From positions 1-64,000 of the forward strand of contig NZ_BILZ01000029.1 of the NCBI RefSeq assembly GCF_004000825.1: a stretch of DNA of 64,000 nt. The letters are read 5' to 3'. Both the position numbers and the translations under genes were made by a program. How positions within the stretch are numbered: the first letter of the stretch is position 1; every line of letters begins with the position of its first letter. Below the pieces are notes generated by a model that worked only from the letters and a program-made list of their open reading frames with translations, did no database searches and was not told the origin of the DNA. This document shows, piece after piece, positions 16,150-24,776 of this stretch. This DNA is from Paenibacillus kobensis NBRC 15729 (GTDB taxonomy: Bacteria > Bacillota > Bacilli > Paenibacillales > Paenibacillaceae).

Positions 16150-16524
16150 TTAACGGTAATCGCCGCCGCGATGTTCGTTCCGTCCTGCTTCGAATGGCGT
16201 GCTGACCGGGATGAACAAGTCGATAATCCCGATGACAAGCGCGGCCAGAATGGCGCCGAGCCACGTTACGCTGACGCCGCCCACGATGAACTGGGCAACC
16301 CAGATGACGACGGCGCTAGCGATAAAGCCGACGATGCCGCGGCCGAAAGGCGTAACTCTTTTGCCGAAAATGCCTTCGATGATCCAGCCGAGCGCCGCAA
16401 TAACGATCGCAAGGAACAGAGCGCTCCAGAATCCCCCCACACTAAACTGGGGTACAATGAAACCAACAAGCATAAGCACAATCGCCGCTACAACGAACCG
16501 TACGACATGGCCCAGAAAATGCAT
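16150..16524 (-). CDS. Phage-holin-4-like small membrane protein (YvlD family)
   Basis: A 124-residue protein with four hydrophobic helices (about 5-25, 29-50, 62-82 and 87-108) containing 'LVGFIVPQFSVGGFWSALFLAIVIAALGWIIEGIF' and a hydrophilic Arg/His tail. This pattern fits the Phage_holin_4_2/YvlD family of chromosomal membrane proteins, which are not linked to phage here. In Bacillus, relatives belong to envelope-stress operons; no such neighbours occur here. The start has GGAGG about seven bases upstream. The exact role is unknown. Confidence 0.75.
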   Translation of the reverse strand: MHFLGHVVRFVVAAIVLMLVGFIVPQFSVGGFWSALFLAIVIAALGWIIEGIFGKRVTPFGRGIVGFIASAVVIWVAQFIVGGVSVTWLGAILAALVIGIIDLFIPVSTPFEAGRNEHRGGDYR

Positions 16525-16692
16525 GATGGTGTAACCTCCTTGATTGGGGTATCTCAGTGCCGGTTGTGCCGGACGTGAGGATGTTCACTACTAGCGTGTC
16601 CTGCAAAGCATTTTGCATGTATGGAAGGTTACGTCATGGCATCCAGTTCGCGCATCGGCTATAATGTACGTTGAGAGGAGCTGTTCTGAGCT

Positions 16693-19056
16693 TTGGATCA
16701 TAAAATTCTTAACACATTGGATTATTATAAAATCATTCATAAATTAGCGGTCCATGCTGCGACGCCGCTCGGCAAAGCTGTGATCAACGAGCTTAAGCCA
16801 AGCTCGGATCTGGATGCTGTCAAGCACTCGCTCCAGGGAACGGATGAAGCATATAAGGCGGACCGGCTTAAGGGGTCGCCTCCTTTTCGCGGGATTGCGG
16901 ATATATCCGCATCGTTGAAGCGTGCCCGGATCGGCGGAACGCTCAATGCGGCAGAGCTGCTTGAGATTGCCGAAACGATAAGGGCCGGCCGCAGGGTGAA
17001 GAAACATATATTGGTGCTGCATGAAGCGGATCCAATTCCGCTATTGGCGGACTTGGCAGAACCGCTGTCCGAACACAAGCAGACGGAAGATGCGATCTTG
17101 CGCTGCATCGATGAGAATGCGGAAGTGATGGATCAGGCGAGTCCGGAACTGGCGTCTGTCAGAAAGGAACTTCGCAGCGGCGAGTCGCGTATTAGAGAGA
17201 AGCTCGACCAGATGATTCGTTCCAGCTCGGTACAGAAGATGCTGCAAGATGCGATTATTACGATTCGTAATGACCGCTATGTTATTCCTGTAAAGTCGGA
17301 ATACCGTTCGCATTTTGGCGGCATCGTACATGACCAGTCCAGCTCCGGGGCGACGATGTTCATCGAGCCGGAAGTGATTGTAACGATGAACAACAAGCTG
17401 CGCGAGCTCCGGTCCGCCGAAGAGCGTGAAGTGGAGAAGGTGCTGCAAAAGCTGACTGCCCTCACGGCGGACGTTAGCGAAGACCTGACCTATGATGCCG
17501 AAGGGCTCGGCATATTGGACTTCACATTCGCGAAAGCGAGACTTGCTCATGAGATGAAGGCATCGCTGCCGCGGATGAACGACCGCGGCTTCCTGAAGCT
17601 GAAGCGCGGACGCCATCCGCTGCTTGCGGTTGAGGCGGTCGTGCCGATCGATGTCGAGCTGGGCAATCAGTTCTCGGCCATTATCGTGACTGGTCCGAAT
17701 ACGGGCGGTAAGACCGTATCGCTCAAGACGGTCGGACTGCTTAGCTTAATGGCGATGTCCGGCTTGTTCATTCCGGCGGAGGACGGCAGCCAAATGTGCG
17801 TGTTCGATGCGATATATGCCGATATTGGCGATGAGCAGAGCATTGAGCAGAATTTAAGTACATTCTCCAGCCACTTGACCAATATCATCCGCATTCTGAA
17901 AGCGATGACGCCGAAGAGTCTTGTTCTTCTCGATGAATTGGGTGCGGGAACAGACCCGGCGGAAGGCTCGGCGCTTGCGATTGCCATTCTCGAGCATATC
18001 CACCGTCTTGATTCGCGCATTATCGCAACGACCCACTACAGCGAGCTGAAGGCTTATGCCTACAATCGCAAAGGGGTCATCAACGCGAGCATGGAGTTCG
18101 ACGTAGCGACGCTCAGTCCGACTTATCGTCTGCTCGTCGGTGTTCCGGGACGAAGCAACGCGTTCGCGATTGCGGAACGGCTCGGTCTGCCTCGGCAGAT
18201 TATCGATCATGCACGCGGCGAAGTAAGCGAAGACGACATGCGCGTCGAGAACATGATTGCGTCCCTCGAGGAAGACCGGCTGAGCGCTGAATCCGAGCGC
18301 AGCAGCGCAGAGGCGCTCCGCCGCCAGCTCGAGGAGCAGCGCGCGAAGCACGAGGCGGAGATGGTGCGGTTCGAGGAGCAACGGGATAAGCTGCTTCGGA
18401 AGGCGCAGGAAGATGCACGCGAAGCGGTACGCAAAGCGAAGGCGGAAGCGGAGCAAATCATCGCCGATCTTCGCAAGCTGGCGATGGAAGAAGGCGCTTC
18501 GGTCAAGGAGCATAAGCTGATTGAAGCGCGCAGGCGGCTGGATGAAGCGTCGCCGGAGCTTCACAAGCCTAAGGCGCCAAGCCGCGCCGGCGGCAAGCCG
18601 GTGCGCATTACGCCGGGCGACGAGGTTCGCGTATACAGCTTGAACCAGAAGGGCAGCGTCATTGAGCTCGCGGGCAACGAAGCGCTCGTGCAGCTTGGCA
18701 TTATGCGCATGAAAGTATCGCTTGATGATCTGGAGTTGCTGAAGTCGAACGAAGCGCAAGCGAAGCAGCAGCCGAAGCAGGCTGCAAGCTTGAAACGGAC
18801 CCGCGATGAGAGTGCCGCAATGGAACTCGACCTTAGAGGCGCGTCGCTGGACGAAGCATTGATCGAAGCTGACCGGTTCCTGGATGAGGCTTTCCTTGCT
18901 GGCTTTGGTTGTGTTCATCTTATCCACGGCAAAGGAACGGGCGTGCTCCGCACGGGCATTCAAGATTTTCTTCGCAGACATAAGCATGTTAAATCTTATC
19001 GGCTTGGACAGTATGGGGAAGGCGGAACCGGCGTAACGGTTGCCGAGCTCAACTGA
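16693..19056 (+). CDS. mutS2: Endonuclease MutS2
   Basis: A 787-residue protein of standard length with TTG start. It lacks the mismatch-binding domain of MutS. The ATPase shows Walker A GPNTGGKT at about residue 333, Walker B 'LVLLDELGAGTDPAEG' near 413 and 'ATTHYSELKAYA'. A long helical clamp (about 510-620) follows, then a KOW-like segment 'RITPGDEVRVYSLNQKGSVIEL' and a C-terminal Smr nuclease domain with 'LDLRG' and 'HLIHGKGTGVLRTGI'. Family members resolve branched DNA, suppress recombination or split collided ribosomes. A TATAAT lies at 16660-16665. Confidence 0.96.
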   Translation: MDHKILNTLDYYKIIHKLAVHAATPLGKAVINELKPSSDLDAVKHSLQGTDEAYKADRLKGSPPFRGIADISASLKRARIGGTLNAAELLEIAETIRAGRRVKKHILVLHEADPIPLLADLAEPLSEHKQTEDAILRCIDENAEVMDQASPELASVRKELRSGESRIREKLDQMIRSSSVQKMLQDAIITIRNDRYVIPVKSEYRSHFGGIVHDQSSSGATMFIEPEVIVTMNNKLRELRSAEEREVEKVLQKLTALTADVSEDLTYDAEGLGILDFTFAKARLAHEMKASLPRMNDRGFLKLKRGRHPLLAVEAVVPIDVELGNQFSAIIVTGPNTGGKTVSLKTVGLLSLMAMSGLFIPAEDGSQMCVFDAIYADIGDEQSIEQNLSTFSSHLTNIIRILKAMTPKSLVLLDELGAGTDPAEGSALAIAILEHIHRLDSRIIATTHYSELKAYAYNRKGVINASMEFDVATLSPTYRLLVGVPGRSNAFAIAERLGLPRQIIDHARGEVSEDDMRVENMIASLEEDRLSAESERSSAEALRRQLEEQRAKHEAEMVRFEEQRDKLLRKAQEDAREAVRKAKAEAEQIIADLRKLAMEEGASVKEHKLIEARRRLDEASPELHKPKAPSRAGGKPVRITPGDEVRVYSLNQKGSVIELAGNEALVQLGIMRMKVSLDDLELLKSNEAQAKQQPKQAASLKRTRDESAAMELDLRGASLDEALIEADRFLDEAFLAGFGCVHLIHGKGTGVLRTGIQDFLRRHKHVKSYRLGQYGEGGTGVTVAELN

Positions 19057-19069
19057 CGGGAGGATTCGG

Positions 19070-19489
19070 ATGGAGCAGCAAATCGATCGGATAATCGGCA
19101 ACCCTCTTGTCGCATCCCTTGCTTATGTATCGGTCACGGTGCTGGCGCTGCTCGTATTTTTGTACATTTTCGAGCTCGTGACGAGATATAACTGCTGGGA
19201 CCAGATCAAGAAGGGCAATGTGGCGGTCGCGATGGCCACTGGCGGGAAAATATTCGGCATTTGCAACATATTCCGGTTTTCCATTGATGCGAATGGATCT
19301 ATCTATGAAAGTATGGGGTGGGCAAGTTTCGGTTTCGCTCTCTTGCTCGCCGCCTACTTTCTGTTCGAATTCTTAACGCCTGTATTCCGAATCGACGAAG
19401 AGATCGAACGGGACAACCGCGCGGTCGGATTAATCGCGATGATCATATCCGTATCGCTCTCGTATGTCATCGGCGCGACGATTATTTAA
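19070..19489 (+). CDS. DUF350 family membrane protein
   Basis: A 139-residue protein with four membrane segments. The core 'DQIKKGNVAVAMATGGKIFGI' with charged residues between helices is the DUF350 signature, duplicated more weakly in the second half ('DEEIERDNRAVGLIAMIISVSLSYVIGA'). The ATG at 19070 was chosen because GGGAGG lies seven bases upstream; an in-frame ATG at 19040 would overlap mutS2. It starts 13 bp after mutS2, so the two are probably co-transcribed. The molecular function of DUF350 is not established. Confidence 0.82.
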   Translation: MEQQIDRIIGNPLVASLAYVSVTVLALLVFLYIFELVTRYNCWDQIKKGNVAVAMATGGKIFGICNIFRFSIDANGSIYESMGWASFGFALLLAAYFLFEFLTPVFRIDEEIERDNRAVGLIAMIISVSLSYVIGATII

Positions 19490-19511
19490 TCGAACGGGAG
19501 AAGATGATAGA

Positions 19512-19592
19512 GTGAAATATTTGTGGGGAACATTGTTTGCCTTTGCTATTCTGTTCGTGGCAATAGGCGTTTATTATTTATCCGTTAACTAG
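19512..19592 (+). CDS. Putative 26-residue single-pass membrane peptide
   Basis: GTG start at 19512, 22 bp after the DUF350 gene, with GGGAGAAG upstream. The product reads MKYLWGTLFAFAILFVAIGV followed by YYLSVN, a short Lys-bearing N-terminus and one hydrophobic helix. The stop overlaps the ribosome-binding site of the next gene. Tight packing between two real genes and clean membrane-peptide composition support it. The length alone makes it uncertain. Confidence 0.55.
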   Translation: MKYLWGTLFAFAILFVAIGVYYLSVN

Positions 19593-19603
19593 AGGTGAGC
19601 CAT

Positions 19604-20173
19604 ATGAGCAAGCATGAACATGAAGATAACGGGACGATCTGTCCTTGGTGCCATTCCGAAATCGTATGGGATGAGGAAATCGGGCCTGAGGAATTTTGTC
19701 CGCATTGCAGCAACGAACTGACCGGTTATCGTACGGTCCAAATTGGGGTCGACGAAGAAATGGAAGATTCCGATGCTCACGATCATTCGCATGACGAGGA
19801 GCAAGAAGAGGACTGGTCGGATGAATCCAACGAGTGGACGGAGTCGGCTAAGTCGGGAGACGGCTTCCGCCAAGCGCGCCGTTCAAGCTTCGCAATCGAA
19901 GAACGGATCGAGCGGGTGCTCGATGATCAGCTCGAGGTGCCGGAATGCCCTTCCTGCAGAGGCTATATGCTAGAAGCAGGCGTACATACCGTAACGGGCG
20001 ACAGCTATAAACCGTCCGTTCCCGTTTCGATCGGACAGCCTCTGCTGCCGGTTCCATTCGAGACGGTGCTGTACGTATGCCCAGTCTGCTACGAAACGTC
20101 GACGAAGCTGTCGCTGCAAGCGCGCGAACGGATGACCAGCCTTTTGGAGCAATCGGCTAACCATAAGCAATAA
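19604..20173 (+). CDS. Zinc-ribbon protein with acidic/His-rich linker
   Basis: A 189-residue cytoplasmic protein. A zinc ribbon (CPWC...CPHC, about residues 10-36) is followed by an acidic, His-containing low-complexity stretch (about 48-85), a short helix, then a second metal-binding pair (CPSC near 120 and CPVC near 162) flanking 'VTGDSYKPSVPVSIGQPLLPVPFETVLYV'. ATG 19604 is preceded by GAGGTG at good spacing. It is part of the mutS2-DUF350 run and ends before a hairpin terminator. Similar hypothetical proteins are common in Paenibacillaceae; I know of no assigned function. Confidence 0.7.
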   Translation: MSKHEHEDNGTICPWCHSEIVWDEEIGPEEFCPHCSNELTGYRTVQIGVDEEMEDSDAHDHSHDEEQEEDWSDESNEWTESAKSGDGFRQARRSSFAIEERIERVLDDQLEVPECPSCRGYMLEAGVHTVTGDSYKPSVPVSIGQPLLPVPFETVLYVCPVCYETSTKLSLQARERMTSLLEQSANHKQ

Positions 20174-20178
20174 AAGGA

Positions 20179-20214
20179 GAAGGAGCAGCTGCGGCATGCT
20201 CCTTCCCGTTTTGG
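20179..20214 (+). terminator. Hairpin after the zinc-ribbon gene
   Basis: GAAGGAGCA (20179-20187) pairs with TGCTCCTTC (20197-20205), followed by CCGTTTTG. The T-run is short, so termination may be partial. Confidence 0.6.
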
Positions 20215-20256
20215 GACACCTTAGGTAAGCATGTCTTGAAACGGGGAGGAAGAGGA

Positions 20257-21630
20257 ATGAGTGCGGAAGCTGCCGGCGGACGTCCGCAAGGCCGGCTGGA
20301 TGGTCAATCCCGTATGTTAATGGCTGTTCATGGCCTGTATGCAGCGGCAAGTGCGTTGTCTGGTACGTTCATCCCGGTGTACTTATGGAAAGCGAAGGAA
20401 TCGTTCGCCAGCATCGGCTGGTTCTGTCTTAGCCAGTATGTTGTGAGCGGTCTGTTATTCTGGCTGGCCGGCAAATGGGTGAAGGAGCATAACAAAATGA
20501 TTGCGCTGCGGCTCGGCATCGTGCTCGCAGGCTGCTTCTATTTCACGGTGCTGATGATTGGGCCTTCCGCCTACCGGTGGGTCGTGCCGATCGGCATACT
20601 GGACGGCATTGCGCTGGGCTTGTTCTGGTTGTCCTATAATATCGTGTACTTCGAAGTAACGGGACCGGACAACCGCGACCGGTATAACGGAATCGCAGGT
20701 CTGCTCGGCTCTGCCGCCGGCATCATTGCCCCTTGGTTATCCGGTCTTATCATTACGTCGAACAAGGATGAGTTCGGTTACAGAATCATCTTCACCGCCT
20801 CGCTCGTCGTGTTGACCGTTGCTGTTGCTTGCTCCTTCGGCCTTCGAAACCGGGAGAGCGGCGGCCGCTATGATTGGATGCATGCTGCCAAGCAGCTGCG
20901 GCAACGCGGCAACCCTTGGCGCCGGTTCGCGTTCGCGATTACGATGCAAGGTGTCCGTGACGGCGTCTTTATGTTTCTGGTCGGATTGACTGTATATATG
21001 GCTACGCGCAACGAGCAGAAGCTTGGCAATTATGCCCTAATCACTTCTTTTGTCGCGCTTGTCAGCTTTTGGCTAATCGGACGGATGATGCGAACGAACC
21101 GGCGAAGCGGAGCGATGCTGGCAGGCGTGCTGTGTTTGTCGGCAGTCATCGTTCCATTATTCTGGGGAGTTCATTATTCCATGCTGATCGTATTCGGCAT
21201 CGGAACGTCATTGTTTATTCCGCTCTATATGATTCCGATGACGTCCACCGTCTTTGACTTGATCGGACGGACGGAGCTGTCGGTGCGGCAGCGGGAAGAG
21301 TTTATCGTACTGCGGGAGCTTGCGCTTACATTGGGTCGCGCCATCGGTATGACGGCATATCTGATCGTCCTGTCGCGGACGAAGTCGCCTGCCGCCATCA
21401 CGTGGCTGCTCTTTACAGTAGGCAGCATGCCGATTCTGGGCTGGTTCGCTACCAGACATTTATTGAATACGACAGCTGGAGGGCAGCGGCCTTCCGGCAA
21501 ACGCAAGAGGGAGGAATGCGGATATGCCTCGAATCGTACAATCGATCATCGAGCTTATCGGGGAAACACCGGCCGTTCGACTAAGCCGATTAACGACGGA
21601 TCAGGACGCCGAGGTGCTGGTCAAACTTGA
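20257..21630 (+). CDS. Major facilitator superfamily transporter
   Basis: A 457-residue protein with about twelve membrane helices. The ATG at 20257 follows GGGGAGGAAGAGGA. Motifs include 'KWVKEHNKMIALRLGI' after helix 2 and a charged central loop (about 215-240). No substrate can be named. The true transporter seems to end near 'GWFATRHLLN' (about residue 412); the last ~36 residues are read in a different frame from cysK, which overlaps by 107 bp. A lost stop codon or a small frameshift near 21500 is possible. It may be co-transcribed with cysK. Confidence 0.8.
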   Translation: MSAEAAGGRPQGRLDGQSRMLMAVHGLYAAASALSGTFIPVYLWKAKESFASIGWFCLSQYVVSGLLFWLAGKWVKEHNKMIALRLGIVLAGCFYFTVLMIGPSAYRWVVPIGILDGIALGLFWLSYNIVYFEVTGPDNRDRYNGIAGLLGSAAGIIAPWLSGLIITSNKDEFGYRIIFTASLVVLTVAVACSFGLRNRESGGRYDWMHAAKQLRQRGNPWRRFAFAITMQGVRDGVFMFLVGLTVYMATRNEQKLGNYALITSFVALVSFWLIGRMMRTNRRSGAMLAGVLCLSAVIVPLFWGVHYSMLIVFGIGTSLFIPLYMIPMTSTVFDLIGRTELSVRQREEFIVLRELALTLGRAIGMTAYLIVLSRTKSPAAITWLLFTVGSMPILGWFATRHLLNTTAGGQRPSGKRKREECGYASNRTIDHRAYRGNTGRSTKPINDGSGRRGAGQT

Positions 21631-22441
21631 GAAATTTAATCCGAGCGGCAGCGTCAAAGACCGGGCAGCAGCTGCCTTGATCGCGGATGCAAAGCGTAAA
21701 GGATTGATAGCGCCCGGAGGAACCATTATAGAACCGACGAGCGGCAATACCGGCATTGGGCTAGCCATGAATGCAGCTGCTCAGGGCTACCGTCTCATTC
21801 TCGTCATGCCTGACAACATGACGGTCGAGAGAGTTCAAATGCTGCGCGCATACGGTGCGGAGGTCGTGCTGACGCCTGCTGCCGAGCGGATGCCTGGCGC
21901 GATCCGCAAGGCAAAGGAGCTGCAGCAACAAATACCGGGAAGTTATATTCCGAATCAATTCGATAACGCTGCGAATCCGGATGCTCACCGTACGACGACC
22001 GCTCATGAAATCATGAGACAGACCGATGGACGGCTGGACGCCTTTGTCGCCACAGCCGGCACGGGCGGGACGGTAACCGGAACCGGGGAAGCGCTCAAAG
22101 AGCTGCTTCCCGAACTGTATATCGCGGTCGTTGAGCCGAAAGGCTCGCCGGTGCTGTCCGGCGGCGCGCCGGGACCGCATAAGCTGGTCGGAACAAGTCC
22201 TGGTTTTATTCCTTCTATTCTTAACACTTCCATCTATGATGAGATCATTCAGGCAGCAGACGAGGATGCACTGGATACGATGCGCAAGCTGGCACGTCTC
22301 GAAGGGATTCTTGTAGGTCCTTCCTCTGGCGCATCCGTCTGGTCGGCACTGCAGATTGCCCGGCGGTTAGGCCCCGGCAAGCGAGTGCTCTGTATTGCTC
22401 CCGATACGGGCGAGCGCTATCTGAGTATGGACATCTTCTGA
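21524..22441 (+). CDS. cysK: Cysteine synthase (O-acetylserine thiol-lyase)
   Basis: A 305-residue fold-type II PLP enzyme. The PLP lysine is at about residue 45 in 'NPSGSVKDRAA', the phosphate/substrate loop is 'PTSGNTGIGLA' near 70, 'TAGTGGTVTGTGEAL' binds the cofactor phosphate, and 'GILVGPSSGASVWSA' is near the end. It makes cysteine from O-acetylserine and sulfide. The ATG is preceded by AGGGAGGA about nine bases upstream. It lies inside the 3' end of the MFS frame and ends one base before the convergent cotH stop. Confidence 0.95.
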   Translation: MPRIVQSIIELIGETPAVRLSRLTTDQDAEVLVKLEKFNPSGSVKDRAAAALIADAKRKGLIAPGGTIIEPTSGNTGIGLAMNAAAQGYRLILVMPDNMTVERVQMLRAYGAEVVLTPAAERMPGAIRKAKELQQQIPGSYIPNQFDNAANPDAHRTTTAHEIMRQTDGRLDAFVATAGTGGTVTGTGEALKELLPELYIAVVEPKGSPVLSGGAPGPHKLVGTSPGFIPSILNTSIYDEIIQAADEDALDTMRKLARLEGILVGPSSGASVWSALQIARRLGPGKRVLCIAPDTGERYLSMDIF

Positions 22442-22442
22442 T

Positions 22443-23534
22443 TCAAACATTCCAGTTCTCTTCGAGCTCGTTCATCACGATGTCGCGGCGGTCAACAATG
22501 TAGCGGCGCATGATTGACGGCTCGGAGGCGAACACTTGGAATGGATGCTTGCGCGTATAATCTCCCCGAATGGCCTCCGCAATGCCTTCGTGCATGTTCT
22601 CAATCGTTGGCGTCAGCGCATCGAGAGTAAACTCGGTTTCCAACATTTCGAGCAATATCTTTTTGTACCGCTCGCGGTATTTACGGTACCCGAATAGTTT
22701 CTCCGTTAATTTATTGTAGCCTTTCACATCTACGAGATCCGTATCACAAATACGCCCGTAGCAATTGCGACCCCATGTTCCTTCGTAATCCCAAGGCAGA
22801 ATGCGGTACTTCCCGTTATTCGACCTTTCGTATAAGGCATAGTTTTGTTCGAATCCGTCATAATTGCCTGTCAGCACCGCACCGGCCAGCCATTTTAAAT
22901 AAAAGGTCGTATCCAGCCGGCTGTAGAGCAGCTTCTCGAGGTTATTGCCTTCAAGCTCATTGATTTTACGTATAAATAAAATAAGCCGCGATTTTACGTC
23001 ATTATCCCCCAGTTGAACCTGATACCCTTTAAATAACGATTCTTTCTGTTCATAAGTATAGGGGTCGGTCAGACTGAAGTTCGCATTATCGTTAACGGCG
23101 TACACGAGCGATTTGCATCCTAAGCTTCTCGATTTGAAAAAATGGCGGTCAACCGCTTCGATTTCTAAATAGACGCCTTGAGACTCTCCGTTCCAAGTCA
23201 ACTCCATATGGTTCGTCTTTGGCGAATATACGCCAACCTTGTTCAGAAAGTGAAAGGAAAGAGCGTTCCGCATCATGGACGGATCGTCATATTCCGCATT
23301 CCAATGCAGCGTTCGAAAGCCGCTGCCGCTGCTGCGGTTATACCGTATCTCATACGACTTCTTCGAATAGCCGAGCGTATGTCCACCGCGGTGTCGCAGC
23401 TCCGCATTCATCGTCTTCCCGTCAATCGTGACCTGGACTTGAACGAAGTTCTTGCTGCGCGGATTTGCGTTCAGCGTATCCCATTCCGATTGTTCAATTG
23501 TGATGGAGCGCTGCAGGACGGCATTAGACGGCAT
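22443..23534 (-). CDS. cotH: Spore coat protein CotH (CotH-kinase family)
   Basis: A 363-residue protein. 'VQVQVTIDGKTMNAELRHRGGHTLGYSKKSYEIRYNR' at the front and 'AGAVLTGNYDGFEQNYALY...YRILPWDYEGTWGRN' in the middle match the CotH-like kinase family, which phosphorylates other coat proteins during outer-coat assembly in Bacillus. 'NYDG' and 'PWDYEGTWG' contain the likely active-site Asp residues. The ATG at 23534 was chosen because GGAGG lies seven bases upstream. It is convergent with cysK and part of a coat gene region (22.4-26.3 kb) whose other members lie on the opposite strand. Confidence 0.9.
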   Translation of the reverse strand: MPSNAVLQRSITIEQSEWDTLNANPRSKNFVQVQVTIDGKTMNAELRHRGGHTLGYSKKSYEIRYNRSSGSGFRTLHWNAEYDDPSMMRNALSFHFLNKVGVYSPKTNHMELTWNGESQGVYLEIEAVDRHFFKSRSLGCKSLVYAVNDNANFSLTDPYTYEQKESLFKGYQVQLGDNDVKSRLILFIRKINELEGNNLEKLLYSRLDTTFYLKWLAGAVLTGNYDGFEQNYALYERSNNGKYRILPWDYEGTWGRNCYGRICDTDLVDVKGYNKLTEKLFGYRKYRERYKKILLEMLETEFTLDALTPTIENMHEGIAEAIRGDYTRKHPFQVFASEPSIMRRYIVDRRDIVMNELEENWNV

Positions 23535-23557
23535 GTCGGCACCTCCGGACAAAAGAT

Positions 23558-23584
23558 AAAGCCTATCGGTATCGATAGGCTTTT
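23558..23584 (-). terminator. Perfect hairpin between cotH and the remnant upstream
   Basis: AAAGCCTATCG (23558-23568) pairs with CGATAGGCTTT (23573-23583). It reads as a weak terminator on both strands. On the minus strand it lies between the Gly-rich remnant and the cotH ribosome-binding site. Confidence 0.5.
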
Positions 23585-23634
23585 GTGCTATTTACACTAT
23601 GCGTACGGTGCCTGTTATGCTACTGCCAATTCGA

Positions 23635-23721
23635 TTACAAGTCGCCGCCGGAACCGCCGGAGCGGCCTCCGGAACCTTCGCGGTCTTCGCCGCCGGAGCG
23701 GCCTCCAGAACCTTCACCGCA
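23635..23721 (-). pseudogene. Gly/Ser/Arg-rich coding remnant, possible decayed coat gene tail
   Basis: Read on the minus strand, this frame gives EGSGGRSGGEDREGSGGRSG and GSGGDL, then TAA, built from a ~39-bp DNA repeat. An in-frame TAG lies immediately upstream (23727-23725) and no start or ribosome-binding site is visible. The composition resembles the Gly/Ser/Arg linkers of the neighbouring CotB-like protein. It may be the end of a lost coat gene; random repeat DNA cannot be excluded. Confidence 0.35.
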
Positions 23722-23982
23722 AATCTAGTAAAAGCGATGGGTGGTTCGTCCAAACTCTTCAAAAATAGTTCATCATCTAGTACCGCACGTATACGAGATA
23801 CATATAGATATATTATAAATCGTCACTAAGGATAGATGCACCGAAGACGGTAATGGAGGGATGCGGAACACGAACAGGGATGCAGGGTTGGCGAGAAGCT
23901 GATAGGCAATGAAGTGTAGTCGGTTGCTCAGATTCTGCTCGACGGAAATCTATCTAATCATTATTTTGGAGGGAATTATCTT

Positions 23983-24654
23983 ATGATGTACTGGTATTTT
24001 GATCCTTGCAGAAAACAACATCCGCATCGTTCCTCTCACAAATCTCAAAAAACGGCTGAGCGCACTTACTTGGACGAATTGCAAGGAAAGAACGTCAAAA
24101 TCAACCGCGGCGGCCCGAATTCGATCGAAGGCAGACTGGTTTCCGTAGAAAGCGACTATCTGGTCGTGCGGACGATGGAAGGCACAACTTATGTGAAAAC
24201 GAGCCATATCAAATCGATCACGGATCTGGATCAGAGCAGCAGCGGCGGTTCGACGGGCGGTCGTTCGGCAGGTCGTTCGGCAGGTCGTTCGCCAGGAAAC
24301 CGCACTGGCAAAAAACCAGGCTTTATTAAAGCAGCTAACTTCAAAGGCGTGCTGAGCGCACTGAACAAGAAATTCGTTCAAGTGAACTGGGGCGGGCCTG
24401 AGAAAGTCGAAGGATTCCTCGCGGACGTTGGCAGCACACACATTCTGGTCGTTTCGGCACACCAAAAAGTGGATATCCCGATCGATCACATTCAAACAGT
24501 CAAAGTAGAAGCTCGGAGAACGAGCGGCGGCAGCGGCGGTTCTGCTGGATCCGGCGGCTCTGCTGATGCAAAAGGCAACAATAAAACGGCAACACGGCGC
24601 GGAGCAGCACCAGTGAACAAAGGCACGGCTCTCAAACGCCGCAGCGGCCGTTAA
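23983..24654 (+). CDS. Spore coat protein, CotB-like, with two Sm-like repeats
   Basis: A 223-residue basic protein. Two related beta modules, about residues 28-80 ('LQGKNVKINRGGPNSIEGRLVSVESDYLVVRTMEGTTYVKTSHIKSI') and 122-172 ('LNKKFVQVNWGGPEKVEGFLADVGSTHILVVSAHQKVDIPIDHIQTV'), are separated by a Gly/Ser/Arg linker encoded by three 12-bp repeats. A second Gly/Ser and basic tail ends the protein. The paired 'VxVNxGGPExVEG' modules and Ser/Arg-rich linkers recall CotB-type coat proteins. GGAGGG precedes the ATG. Transcription is probably in the mother cell, judging from family only. Confidence 0.8.
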   Translation: MMYWYFDPCRKQHPHRSSHKSQKTAERTYLDELQGKNVKINRGGPNSIEGRLVSVESDYLVVRTMEGTTYVKTSHIKSITDLDQSSSGGSTGGRSAGRSAGRSPGNRTGKKPGFIKAANFKGVLSALNKKFVQVNWGGPEKVEGFLADVGSTHILVVSAHQKVDIPIDHIQTVKVEARRTSGGSGGSAGSGGSADAKGNNKTATRRGAAPVNKGTALKRRSGR

Positions 24655-24678
24655 TTCGGCGCAAGCGGCGGTGAACGC

Positions 24679-24718
24679 AAGCCGGGCCGGACGGGTAACC
24701 GTTCCGACTCGGCTTTTC
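24679..24718 (+). terminator. Terminator after the CotB-like gene
   Basis: AAGCCG (24679-24684) pairs with CGGCTT (24710-24715), enclosing an inner stem CGGACGG-GTAA-CCGTTCCG, with TTTT next. Confidence 0.7.
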
Positions 24719-24776
24719 GTTCTATAACTCCTCGTAGACGAAAGGCTATCGAGAGTGAAAGGAGGGGCCGTATCTT

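Noticed and set aside
17854-19101. 415-codon minus-strand ORF opposite mutS2
   Set aside because: Shadow of the MutS2 frame; no start signal or protein family features.
23599-23829. 76-codon plus-strand ORF near cotH
   Set aside because: Complement of the Gly-rich repeat, no RBS, composition switches abruptly to Ser-rich; not a credible protein.
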